A program made the translations under genes and the position numbers. From Bog-473 sp963850095 (GTDB lineage: Bacteria; Actinomycetota; Acidimicrobiia; Acidimicrobiales; RAAP-2): DNA of 64,000 nucleotides. The notes under the pieces are model-generated. The model was not told the origin of the DNA. It saw only the letters and a list, made by a program, of their open reading frames with translations, and ran no database searches. Positions 27,663 to 35,656 of the stretch are shown one piece after another. Location: positions 248,001 to 312,000 of the forward strand of contig CAWKJX010000004.1 of NCBI GenBank assembly GCA_963850095.1, in the 5' to 3' direction. Position 1 is the stretch's first letter. Each line of letters opens with the position of its first letter.

Positions 27663-28537
27663 GCGACCGGTCTCCCGAGCCCGCCCCTCCGCCCGCCTGT
27701 TACCGGCACCCCGGGCAGGCCGCCTCGGTGCTGTGCGCGCACTGCGACCGCCCGATCTGCACGGACTGCATGGTGCAGGCGCCGGTCGGCTGGCAATGTC
27801 CGAGCTGCACCCGCGAGGGTGCCCGGCACTCGCGCCAGGTGCCGGCGTTCACCCATACCAGCCGCACGCGCACCGGAGTCGTCGGCTTCACCAACCCGAC
27901 GCCGCTCGTGCTGGGCCTCATCGCCGTCAACGTCGTCGTGTTCTTCTTCGAACGGTTCGGGACCGACACAGTGTTCGTCGACCGCTACGCCATGGACCCC
28001 GACTACGTCCACTACCTGCACCAGTACTACCGGGTCTTCACCGCCATGTGGCTGCACGCCAACTTCGAGCACATCTTCTTCAACATGCTCACCCTGCTCA
28101 TCGTCGGTCCGGCCGTCGAGGTGCTGCTGGGCAAGGCCCGCTTCCTCGCGCTGTACCTGATCGCCGGGCTCGGCGGCAGCGTGGGCTCGTACCTCCTCGG
28201 TCCGCACAACGTCGCCGGCATCGGAGCCTCTGGGGCGATCATGGGCGTGCTCGGTGCCTATGTGGTGATCGGCCTCCGGCGCCACCTGCCCATCGCCCCG
28301 GTCGTCGGCCTGATCGTGCTGAACCTGGCCATCGGCTTCTTCGGCAACATCGACTGGCGGGCCCATCTGGGCGGCCTGGCCACCGGGGCCGTGCTCGCCC
28401 TCCTCTACGACTACGCCGGCACCATGCGCGACCGCTCGGCCGGCCTCGCCCTCACCGTCGGGGGCAGTGTCGCCGTTCTCGGTGTCCTCGCCCTGCTCCT
28501 GACGGCCATCGCCCCGGGCCACGTGAACTGGAGTTGA
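27659..28537 (+). CDS. Rhomboid family intramembrane serine protease with N-terminal zinc-finger
   Basis: 292 residues. The first ~55 residues carry a B-box-like zinc-binding pattern: CYRHPGQAASVLCAHCDRPI, CTDCM and WQCPSCTREG. Six or more membrane helices follow, with the rhomboid HANFEHIFFNM block, the catalytic Ser in GASGAIMGVLGAYV and the catalytic His in WRAHLGGLATG. It cleaves membrane proteins within the bilayer; no substrate can be named. It is embedded between two TetR genes. Confidence 0.94.
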   Translation: MSDRSPEPAPPPACYRHPGQAASVLCAHCDRPICTDCMVQAPVGWQCPSCTREGARHSRQVPAFTHTSRTRTGVVGFTNPTPLVLGLIAVNVVVFFFERFGTDTVFVDRYAMDPDYVHYLHQYYRVFTAMWLHANFEHIFFNMLTLLIVGPAVEVLLGKARFLALYLIAGLGGSVGSYLLGPHNVAGIGASGAIMGVLGAYVVIGLRRHLPIAPVVGLIVLNLAIGFFGNIDWRAHLGGLATGAVLALLYDYAGTMRDRSAGLALTVGGSVAVLGVLALLLTAIAPGHVNWS

Positions 28538-28548
28538 GCGGGTCATGG

Positions 28549-28583
28549 TTGACAGTGAGACAAATATCGCCATACTGTTTCAC
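28549..28583 (+). promoter_or_regulatory. Promoter with overlapping TetR-type operator
   Basis: TTGACA (28549-28554) and CATACT (28571-28576) are 16 bases apart. An inverted repeat GTGAGACA / TGTTTCAC (28555-28562 and 28576-28583, one mismatch, 13-base gap) begins at the end of the -35 box and ends past the -10 box. The GTG of the TetR gene is at 28586, so the message would be leaderless or nearly so. The layout fits a self-repressing TetR gene that also controls the ferritin-like gene. Confidence 0.65.
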
Positions 28584-28585
28584 CA

Positions 28586-29302
28586 GTGGGTGTGGCACAG
28601 GCGGTAACTGATGCGCTGACAGCGGGGCCGTCCCGGGTCGTCCGGCATCTGGGGGCGGACGACCGCACCTCGACCCGGGTCCGCATCGTGGACGGCGCAC
28701 TGCGCTGCCTGGCCCGCCAGGGCGTGGCCAAGAGCACGGTGGACGACATCGCCCGCCAGGCCGGCCTGTCCCGGGCCACCGTCTACCGCACCTTCCCCCG
28801 AGGCAAGGACGACATCCTGGCCGCCGTGGTCGAGACGGAGACGGCCCGGCTCTTCTCGTCGCTGGCCGTAGCCATGGGAGAGGCGGCTGACCTCGAGGAC
28901 GTGCTGGTGGCCGGCATGGTCGAGTCGGCCCGCTGGCTCTCGGCCCACGATGCCCTGGCCTACCTGCTGGCGCACGAGCCGGGCGTGGTCCTCCCGCACC
29001 TGACCTTCGCCGAGCTCGACCGGGTGCTCCTGGTGGCGGGCGACCTTGCCGCCCCCTTCTTCGCCCGCTGGCTCGAGCCCGCGCAGGCCTCCCGGGCGGC
29101 CGAATGGGCCGTGCGCATCGTCCTGGCCTACACGTCCGACCGCAACCCGGCCGCCGACCTGACCGACTCCGAGGAGACCCGCGCCCTGGTGCGGGCCTTC
29201 GTCCTGCCCGGCATCCTCGCCCTGCGGCTCGAGGCCGCCGGTTCTTCCACCCGTACGACCAGTTCCACCTACCGACCAACCATCAAGGGGGCAGTGCAAT
29301 GA
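28586..29302 (+). CDS. TetR/AcrR family regulator next to the ferritin-like gene
   Basis: 238 residues, with a short N-terminal extension and then the helix-turn-helix STVDDIARQAGLSRATVYRT. The regulatory domain is unassigned. The stop overlaps the ATG of the di-iron protein by ATGA, so the two are one transcript and are probably regulated together from the TTGACA promoter just upstream. The GTG at 28586 is the first start after the operator. Confidence 0.9.
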   Translation: MGVAQAVTDALTAGPSRVVRHLGADDRTSTRVRIVDGALRCLARQGVAKSTVDDIARQAGLSRATVYRTFPRGKDDILAAVVETETARLFSSLAVAMGEAADLEDVLVAGMVESARWLSAHDALAYLLAHEPGVVLPHLTFAELDRVLLVAGDLAAPFFARWLEPAQASRAAEWAVRIVLAYTSDRNPAADLTDSEETRALVRAFVLPGILALRLEAAGSSTRTTSSTYRPTIKGAVQ

Positions 29303-30456
29303 CCACGCTCGACAACGAGCAGGAGCAGTTCGGTTCGAACCTCGAGCTGATCGGGCGCGAGAGCATCGACGACCTCGAGGCCGTCCTCGGCTTCGTGGGC
29401 CACTACGACGTCGAGGGCTTCCACCGCGTCCCCGACAACTGCCCGGCCGAGTTCACCTGGGACTACCAGAAGGGGGCCAAGCCGCAGCTCGACAAGCTCT
29501 ACGAGAAGGCCAAGAAGGCGCAGTGGAACGCGCAGACCGACCTGGACTGGTCGATCGAGGTCGACCAGGAGAGGGTGGTCATGGCCAACGCCGAGGCCAA
29601 CGCGGCACAGATGCAATGGGACGACGCCGCCCTGGCCGGCACCGTGCTCGAGAAGTGGGACGAGAAGAAGTTCCTCGAGTTCGGCATCCAGAACCAGAAC
29701 TGGCTGCTCTCCCAGTTCATGCACGGCGAGCAGGGTGCGCTGCTCTGCACGGCCAAAATCGTCGAGACGGTGCCGTGGATCGACGCCAAGTACTACGCGG
29801 CCACCCAGGTGATGGACGAGGCCCGCCACGTCGAGGTGTTCTCCAAGTACCTCGACGAGAAGCTCTCGGGTCACTACCCGATGAACGCGCATCTCGGGCT
29901 GCTCCTCGACGACATCGTGTCCGACTCGCGCTGGGACATGACCTACCTCGGCATGCAGATCATGGTCGAGGGCCTGGCGCTCGCCGCCTTCGGGTTCATC
30001 CACATGATGACGACCGAGCCGCTGCTCAAGAAGCTGCTGCGCTACGTCATGGCCGACGAGGCCCGCCACGTCGCCTTCGGCGTGTTGAGCCTGCAGGAGT
30101 ACTACAAGGAGCTCAACGCGGCCGAGCTGCGCGAGCGCCAGGAGTTCGCCTTCGAGGCCGCCATCCGCATGAAGGACCGCATGGCCATGCAGGAAGTGTG
30201 GGAGCGCATGGAGGTCCCGACGGCCGACGTGATCAAGATCATGCAGGCGGCGCCCGAGCGGGACGACTTCCAGATCCTGCTGTTCTCCAAGATCGTCCCC
30301 AACCTCAGGAAGCTCGGTCTGCTCGACGCGGCGGACGGCTGGCTGCGCCAGAAGTTCACCGACCTGGGCGCCATCGCCTTCGAGCACCTGACCGATTCCA
30401 CCGAGGACGAGGACGCCTTCGCCGACGGATCGCCGGCCGAGCGCCAGGTCGCCTGA
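29299..30456 (+). CDS. Ferritin-like di-iron protein (oxygenase/oxidase-type, function unknown)
   Basis: 385 residues, mostly helical. It carries all six ligands of a ferritin-like di-iron centre: Glu144 (HGEQGALL), E174-x-x-H177 in MDEARHVEV, Glu224 (IMVEGLA) and E254-x-x-H257 in ADEARHVAF. The two DEARH boxes are about 80 residues apart. That pattern is shared by ribonucleotide-reductase-R2-like oxidases and AurF-type N-oxygenases. The substrate is unknown; lipid or hydrocarbon oxidation is possible. Translationally coupled to the TetR gene. An AGGGGG ribosome-binding site precedes the ATG. Confidence 0.85.
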   Translation: MTTLDNEQEQFGSNLELIGRESIDDLEAVLGFVGHYDVEGFHRVPDNCPAEFTWDYQKGAKPQLDKLYEKAKKAQWNAQTDLDWSIEVDQERVVMANAEANAAQMQWDDAALAGTVLEKWDEKKFLEFGIQNQNWLLSQFMHGEQGALLCTAKIVETVPWIDAKYYAATQVMDEARHVEVFSKYLDEKLSGHYPMNAHLGLLLDDIVSDSRWDMTYLGMQIMVEGLALAAFGFIHMMTTEPLLKKLLRYVMADEARHVAFGVLSLQEYYKELNAAELRERQEFAFEAAIRMKDRMAMQEVWERMEVPTADVIKIMQAAPERDDFQILLFSKIVPNLRKLGLLDAADGWLRQKFTDLGAIAFEHLTDSTEDEDAFADGSPAERQVA

Positions 30457-30475
30457 GTCAGAAGGCACCTGCTGG

Positions 30476-30481
30476 TAGCCT
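30476..30481 (+). promoter_or_regulatory. -10 candidate TAGCCT before dapA
   Basis: TAGCCT ends nine bases before the dapA ATG, in the 34-base gap after the di-iron gene, so dapA-rnj probably has its own promoter. The same hexamer precedes proS and dapB. Confidence 0.4.
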
Positions 30482-30490
30482 GAAGAGGTA

Positions 30491-31417
30491 ATGAGCCCTC
30501 TGCAGGCGCCCCGGTTCGGGCGGGTCATCACCGCCATGGTGACCCCGTTCGACGATGACGGGGCGCTCGACCTGCCCGCGGCGGTCGAGCTGGCCCGCTG
30601 GCTGGTCGGCCACGGCAGCGACGGGCTGGTGCTCAGCGGTTCGACGGGCGAGAGCTCGGTGCTGACCGACGACGAGAAGGTGGCGCTGTGGCGCGCCGTG
30701 GCCGAGGCGGTGACCGTGCCCGTCATCGCCGGCACCGGGTCCAACGACACCGGGCACTCGGTCGCCATGACCAGGTTGGCCGCCGGGTGCGGGGTCGACG
30801 GCGTGCTCGTGGTGACGCCGTACTACAACCGGCCCTCCCAGGCCGGCCTGCTCGAGCACTTCCGGGTGGTGGCCGAGGCGGCGGGCGACCTGCCGGTGTT
30901 GCTCTACGACATTCCCGTGCGTGCGGGACGGCGCATTGAGACGCCGACGATGCTGCGCCTGGCCCGTGAGGTGCCGAACATCGTCGGGCTGAAGGACGCA
31001 GCGGCCGACCCGCCCGCGACCGCACACCTCATAGCGCAGGCGCCCCCGGGCTTCGAGGTCTACAGCGGCGACGACGTCATGACGTTGCCGCTGCTGGCCG
31101 TCGGCGCCGTCGGTGTCATCAGCGTGGCGGCCCATTGGGTCGGGCCGCGGTTCGCCCAGGTGGTGGATGCCTTCCTGGCCGGTGCGTTGGACACGGCCAT
31201 CGCCGGCCACGCGGAGCTGCTCGACTCCTTCGACTTCGAGTCGAGCGCGGAGTACCCCAACCCGCTGCCGGCCAAGGCGGTCATGCGGGCGTTGGGACTG
31301 CGGGTCGGCCAGTGCCGACTGCCCATGGGGGAAGCCACGCCCGAGCTCGACGCCCAGGCGGCCAAGGTCCTGGCCGCCGTGGGCCCGCCGGCGGTCACGG
31401 TCCCGGCGCTTGGCTGA
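30491..31417 (+). CDS. dapA: 4-hydroxy-tetrahydrodipicolinate synthase
   Basis: Condenses pyruvate with aspartate semialdehyde, the entry step to diaminopimelate and lysine. 308 residues. Seen: AMVTPFDDDGALDLPAAVEL, LSGSTGESSVLTDDEK, the Tyr in TPYYNRPSQAGLLEHF, LYDIPVRAG and the Schiff-base Lys in IVGLKDAAAD. It overlaps the start of rnj by eight bases. Confidence 0.96.
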   Translation: MSPLQAPRFGRVITAMVTPFDDDGALDLPAAVELARWLVGHGSDGLVLSGSTGESSVLTDDEKVALWRAVAEAVTVPVIAGTGSNDTGHSVAMTRLAAGCGVDGVLVVTPYYNRPSQAGLLEHFRVVAEAAGDLPVLLYDIPVRAGRRIETPTMLRLAREVPNIVGLKDAAADPPATAHLIAQAPPGFEVYSGDDVMTLPLLAVGAVGVISVAAHWVGPRFAQVVDAFLAGALDTAIAGHAELLDSFDFESSAEYPNPLPAKAVMRALGLRVGQCRLPMGEATPELDAQAAKVLAAVGPPAVTVPALG

Positions 31418-33089
31418 TCGCAAGCCCAAGCCCAGGCCGGTCCGAGTCGTCTTCCTGGGCGGCCTCGGTGAGATCGGCCGCAACTGCGCCTGCATCGAGG
31501 TGGAGGGCCGCATCGTCGTCCTCGACTGCGGGATCATGTTCCCCGATCCCGACATGCCGGGCATCGACCTGGTGCTGCCCGAGTTCACCTACCTGCGTGA
31601 CCGCAAGGATCGGGTGGACGGCATTGTGCTCACGCACGGCCACGAGGACCACACCGGAGGGCTGGCCTACCTCCTGCGTGACCTGCAGGCTCCCATCTAC
31701 GGGTCTGAGCTGACGGTCGGGCTGGCCCGCCATCGGGTCGAAGAGGCGGGGCTGGCGGACAAGACGCGCTTCGTGGCGGTGGCCGACGGCGAGCGGGTGC
31801 GCGTCGGCGCCTGCGACGTCGAGTTCATCCCGGTCACCCACTCGGTGCCCGAGTCCATGGCCATCGCGTTCCACACGCCACAGGGCGTCATTCTGCACTC
31901 GGGCGACTTCAAGCTGGACCTGCAGCCGGTCGACGGCCGCCGCACCGATCTGTCGCGCATGGGGGAGCTGGCCCGGACGGAGGGCATCCGACTCCTGCTC
32001 TCCGACTCCACCAACGCCGAGGAGCCCGGATTCACCGAGTCCGAGTCGTCGGTGGGCGTGACGCTGCGCCGGGTCTTCGCCGCGCAATCCGGCAAGCGCA
32101 TCGTCGTGGCCTGCTTCGCCAGCCACATGCACCGCGTGCAGCAGATCATCGACGCCGCCGCGGCCACCGGGCGCAAGGTGGCCACGCTCGGACGCTCCAT
32201 GGGCAAGAACGTGGAGCTGGGTCAGCGGCTCGGCATCGTCAGCATCCCCGACGGGATGCAGGTGGACATAGAGGAGGTGGATACGGTGCCGGCGGGGGAG
32301 ATGTGCGTGATCTCGACCGGCTCCCAGGGCGAGCCCATGTCGGCTCTCTCGCTCATGGCGACGGGCGAGAACAAGTGGCTGCGCATCGGTGAGGACGACG
32401 TGGTCGTCATCAGTGCCCACCCCATCCCCGGCAACGAATGGTCGGTGGGCCGGGTCATCGACGATTTGTACCGACGCGGGGCCGAGGTGGTGCACTCGGG
32501 CGCCGAGGCCGTCCACGTGAGCGGCCACGCCCGGCAAGGCGAGTTGCGCACGCTCATTGCGGTGACGACACCCGAGTGCTTCGTGCCGGTGCACGGCGAG
32601 TTCCGCCACATGGTCCACCATGCCCGCCTGGCGCTGTCGATGGGGATCGACCCGGCCAAGGTGCTGCTGTGCGAGGACGGCGACGTCATTCAGCTCGACC
32701 AGAAGGGCATCAACCGCGACGGTCGGGTGCCCGCCGGCTTCGTGTACGTCGACGGCACCGTGGGCGACATAGAGCACGGGGTGCTGCGGGACCGCCAGAA
32801 ACTGGCCGAGGAGGGCGTGGTGATGGTGGTGGTGACGGTGGACCGCCAGAAGGGGACGCTGAGCTGCCCGCCTGTGGTCGAGACGCGGGGTTGGGTGTAC
32901 GCGCCCGAGGCCGAGGAGCTGCTCGGAGAGGCGAGCGAAGTGGTCGGGGCGGCGGTGACGCAGGCGCTCAAGGACGGGGCGCACGACATCGAGGCGCTGA
33001 GCCGCCACACCCGCAAGGCTCTGGGCAAGTTCGTGGGCGAGCGCACCCGCCGCCGGCCCATGATCGTGCCCGTCGTGCTCATGGTGTGA
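31410..33089 (+). CDS. rnj: Ribonuclease J
   Basis: Metallo-beta-lactamase-fold RNase with endo- and 5'-exonuclease activity in mRNA decay and rRNA maturation. 559 residues from the TTG at 31410. Seen: VVFLGGLGEIGRNC, the zinc motif THGHEDH (residues 75-81), HSGDFKLDLQPVDG, the beta-CASP blocks SDSTNAEEPGFTESE and CFASHMHRVQQII, and HVSGHARQGEL. The TTG overlaps dapA, the usual dapA-rnj pairing. Typical actinobacterial ftsK follows only after a 10-kb insertion here. Confidence 0.95.
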   Translation: MADRKPKPRPVRVVFLGGLGEIGRNCACIEVEGRIVVLDCGIMFPDPDMPGIDLVLPEFTYLRDRKDRVDGIVLTHGHEDHTGGLAYLLRDLQAPIYGSELTVGLARHRVEEAGLADKTRFVAVADGERVRVGACDVEFIPVTHSVPESMAIAFHTPQGVILHSGDFKLDLQPVDGRRTDLSRMGELARTEGIRLLLSDSTNAEEPGFTESESSVGVTLRRVFAAQSGKRIVVACFASHMHRVQQIIDAAAATGRKVATLGRSMGKNVELGQRLGIVSIPDGMQVDIEEVDTVPAGEMCVISTGSQGEPMSALSLMATGENKWLRIGEDDVVVISAHPIPGNEWSVGRVIDDLYRRGAEVVHSGAEAVHVSGHARQGELRTLIAVTTPECFVPVHGEFRHMVHHARLALSMGIDPAKVLLCEDGDVIQLDQKGINRDGRVPAGFVYVDGTVGDIEHGVLRDRQKLAEEGVVMVVVTVDRQKGTLSCPPVVETRGWVYAPEAEELLGEASEVVGAAVTQALKDGAHDIEALSRHTRKALGKFVGERTRRRPMIVPVVLMV

Positions 33090-33174
33090 CCCGGCGGGTT
33101 CGGCGCCGCCTCCGGCGCACGCCACCGTCAACCTAAGCGCAACCGACCAGCCACCGTCGATTGACCGGGGGGCG

Positions 33175-33180
33175 TTTAGA
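33175..33180 (+). promoter_or_regulatory. -10 candidate in the rnj/DUF2510 gap
   Basis: The 180 bases between rnj and the next gene hold no convincing ORF. TTTAGA at 33175-33180 is a weak -10 candidate for the exported protein gene downstream; no matching -35 is seen. Confidence 0.25.
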
Positions 33181-33269
33181 GTCGACGTGAAACGCACGCT
33201 GTCCGGTCGCGGCACCAGATCTGGTGAGGGGACGCAGGGCCGGCGGCGGCGAAGTGTGAGGGGGAAGGA

Positions 33270-34259
33270 GTGCGGCGCACGCGAGTCCGGGGCGTCCTGC
33301 GCGGTGCCGCGGCCGTCATCGCCGCGGGCATCGTATGCATGGCCGCGACCCAGGTGGGCGCCGCGCCGCCCCTCTCGAGCGTGGTCATCACCCAGCCCCT
33401 GCCGGGGTTCGTGGTGGTCCCGCCGAGCTCGGACAACGGCTATCTGACGCCGTTGGACGCCGACCAGCCTGGCCTCGGACTGAGCAGCGACCTGGTCGAG
33501 CAGTACGGCGCCGACGGTGACCTGACGAGCTACGCCCGCGCCTGGCACGACCCGGCGACGGGCGACGGTCTCGAAATGATCGCCACTCGTTTCGTCAATC
33601 CGAGTTTGATCCCCCTGTTCGTCCAGGGTGTGGCCGGCATGCACCACAACACGGCCTTCCGCATGGACGGAAAATTCGCGGCCCAGGGCTACTCGCTCTC
33701 GGGCACCATGGCCGGTGTCGGGTTCGACCAGTACGTGGTCATGTTCACCGTCCGCGACACGGTCTTCGTGACGACGCTGCTCACACGAGGCGACCTGAAC
33801 GCCTTCGACGCCTTCAAGGTGGCGCAGGAACAGGTCCAGTCCGTGGCGGGCCCGTCGGGGACGGGCACGTCGTGGTGGCCCGTCTCACGCGATGCCACGG
33901 GCCTGCTCGCGCTGGCCGTGGTTTCGGTGGTCGCCCTCGCGCTGTGGTGGCGGCGATCGAAGCGGCCGCGACCTCACCCAGCCTTTCTCGACACCGGCCC
34001 GACCCTCGGGCAGGCGCCCCCGTCGCCGCCACGGCGGTCATCCACCAAGGCGGCGCGTCGGTCGCGTTCCGAAGCCACCCCGCCGGTGGTGGTGCCCCGC
34101 CGCCGGCCTCGTGACCCCGGGTGGGTCTATCTGGAGTGGGACCTGAACGTGCGGTGCTACTGGGACGGCCGGCAATGGACGGAGCGCCAGGAGTGGAACC
34201 CCGACGACCGGGGCTGGGTCACGACGCCGTTGGCGCCGCTGGAGCACTCGAGGGCCTGA
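33270..34259 (+). CDS. Exported single-pass membrane protein with C-terminal DUF2510-like motif
   Basis: 329 residues. A signal peptide (GVLRGAAAVIAAGIVCMAATQ) is followed by an extracellular domain of ~170 residues of unknown family, a membrane helix (GLLALAVVSVVALALWW), a Pro/Arg-rich cytoplasmic stretch and a final motif DPGWVYLEWDLNVRCYWDGR followed by QWTERQEW. That motif matches the tryptophan-rich DUF2510 pattern (PGWY...RYWDG..WT) common in actinobacterial membrane proteins. GTG is preceded by GGGGGAAGGA. The function is unknown; an envelope role is inferred from topology. Confidence 0.8.
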   Translation: MRRTRVRGVLRGAAAVIAAGIVCMAATQVGAAPPLSSVVITQPLPGFVVVPPSSDNGYLTPLDADQPGLGLSSDLVEQYGADGDLTSYARAWHDPATGDGLEMIATRFVNPSLIPLFVQGVAGMHHNTAFRMDGKFAAQGYSLSGTMAGVGFDQYVVMFTVRDTVFVTTLLTRGDLNAFDAFKVAQEQVQSVAGPSGTGTSWWPVSRDATGLLALAVVSVVALALWWRRSKRPRPHPAFLDTGPTLGQAPPSPPRRSSTKAARRSRSEATPPVVVPRRRPRDPGWVYLEWDLNVRCYWDGRQWTERQEWNPDDRGWVTTPLAPLEHSRA

Positions 34260-34279
34260 GCGTCCCGGGCCGGGTGCCG

Positions 34280-35281
34280 TCAGGCTGCGATCAGCCCGTG
34301 CGTGCCCCGCCGAGCCGCCCGCGCCGACCGCACCGCCAGGGCCAACGCACCGAGCATGGCCAGCAGTTCGAGCACGTCGATGGCTCCGACGTGGAACAGA
34401 TTGTGCGGTCCCGGAGCGCCGTCGACCACCCACAGCGCGGCGCCGGTGAAGAACGCCACCATGGCGAGCGCGCCCACCCGTGACAGGTGGTGCTCGTAGC
34501 GCACGATGGAGGCCGGGAGGTGGAGCCGGCGGACCAACCTGGTCGCGCTGACGACGATGGCGAGCAGCGCCGCGGGGCTCACCAACATGAAGGCGAGCTC
34601 GACCCGCGGGAAGGCACCCAGGGCACCGGGGTGCATCCAATAGGAGGTGACGGAGAGCGAGGAGGCCCACGCGTAGGCCGCCACGCCACCGGGCACCACG
34701 CCCTGGTCCGCCCACGGGTGCCCGCGCGTGCCCGGCCAGCCGTTGGCGAAGTGGTGGGCGCCGACCACGAGGATGGCCACCCCCACCGTCAGGGTGAGGA
34801 GGGGACGCACCAGGGCGTGGGACGGCCGGTGCGCCAGGCGCCACATGGTGAGGCCGGCCACCGGGACGACCGCGGCCAGGCCCAGGACGGCCAGGGTGAG
34901 CGCGCCGTAGGTCATGGCGTACATGGCCCAGGCGGTCGCTCGGGTGGCGGGCGGTGCCCATTGCCAACCGATGGCCAGCTGGGACCAGAGGGCGACTCCG
35001 GACACGAGGAACACCGCGGTCGCGCCGCCGGCTGCGGTGAGGCTGCGTGCCGCCTGGAGATCGGGATCGAGCGTGCGACCCGCCACCCCGGCCGCAGCCA
35101 GGCGAGCCGTCGTGGCGCTCACGGCCAAATCGACGGCGCGCCCGGGCACGTGGGGCCGCTCGTCGAAATCGGCCATCAAGAGCTCGGTGAACTCCTCGCC
35201 GTAGCGGGCGCGCCACTTGCGCGGGTACCAGCGCAGGGCGCGCCGGGCGCGCCGCCTGAGCGCCGCCTCGCGCTCGCTCAT
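34280..35281 (-). CDS. PadR-associated multi-pass membrane protein
   Basis: 333 residues. The first 50 residues are a soluble helical segment (RRALRWYPRKWRARYGEEFT followed by ELLMADFDE) of the HAAS-like type often found next to PadR regulators. About seven hydrophobic helices follow. No enzymatic motif is seen. The ATG overlaps the PadR stop by ATGA, so the two are translationally coupled, and this is the last gene of the PadR operon. The function is unknown; sensing or regulation by interaction with the PadR circuit is possible. Confidence 0.8.
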   Translation of the reverse strand: MSEREAALRRRARRALRWYPRKWRARYGEEFTELLMADFDERPHVPGRAVDLAVSATTARLAAAGVAGRTLDPDLQAARSLTAAGGATAVFLVSGVALWSQLAIGWQWAPPATRATAWAMYAMTYGALTLAVLGLAAVVPVAGLTMWRLAHRPSHALVRPLLTLTVGVAILVVGAHHFANGWPGTRGHPWADQGVVPGGVAAYAWASSLSVTSYWMHPGALGAFPRVELAFMLVSPAALLAIVVSATRLVRRLHLPASIVRYEHHLSRVGALAMVAFFTGAALWVVDGAPGPHNLFHVGAIDVLELLAMLGALALAVRSARAARRGTHGLIAA

Positions 35282-35655
35282 GCCGCACCCCAGGTGCCGG
35301 CCAGGCGGCGCAGGCCGACCTCCGCGATGCGCCGCTGGGCCGCCAGGTGTGATCGCAGTGCCTCCGCGCCCACGCCGGTGAGACGGTAGGGGCGGCGCCG
35401 GTCGTCGCTGGGCACCGCTTCGATCAGGCCCTGTCGCTCCAGGCGGCTGAGGGCCTCGTACAGGGTGCCCGGAGCCAGCCGCACGTCGGCGAAGCGCTCA
35501 ATGTCCTTGGTCAGGGCGTAGCCGTGCTTGGGACCGTCGGCCAGGCTGGAGAGAATCAGGGTGGCCGGTCCGGCGTAGCGTCCGAAACCGGCAATGTGGC
35601 CCGGATCGGTGGGCGAGGGGGCGGGCTGCTGCTTCGACCGCGGCATCGCCCTCAT
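35278..35655 (-). CDS. PadR family transcriptional regulator
   Basis: 125 residues. The winged-helix DNA-binding part is visible: ILSSLADGPKHGYALTKDIE, then LAPGTLYEALSRLERQGLIE and DDRRRPYRLTGVG. The start is ATG at 35655 or 35646. It is third in a four-gene operon with three membrane proteins. A near-copy of the operator found at the head of the operon lies directly upstream of this ATG (35658-35676), so it should regulate itself as well as the operon. Confidence 0.9.
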   Translation of the reverse strand: MRAMPRSKQQPAPSPTDPGHIAGFGRYAGPATLILSSLADGPKHGYALTKDIERFADVRLAPGTLYEALSRLERQGLIEAVPSDDRRRPYRLTGVGAEALRSHLAAQRRIAEVGLRRLAGTWGAA

Positions 35656-35656
35656 G

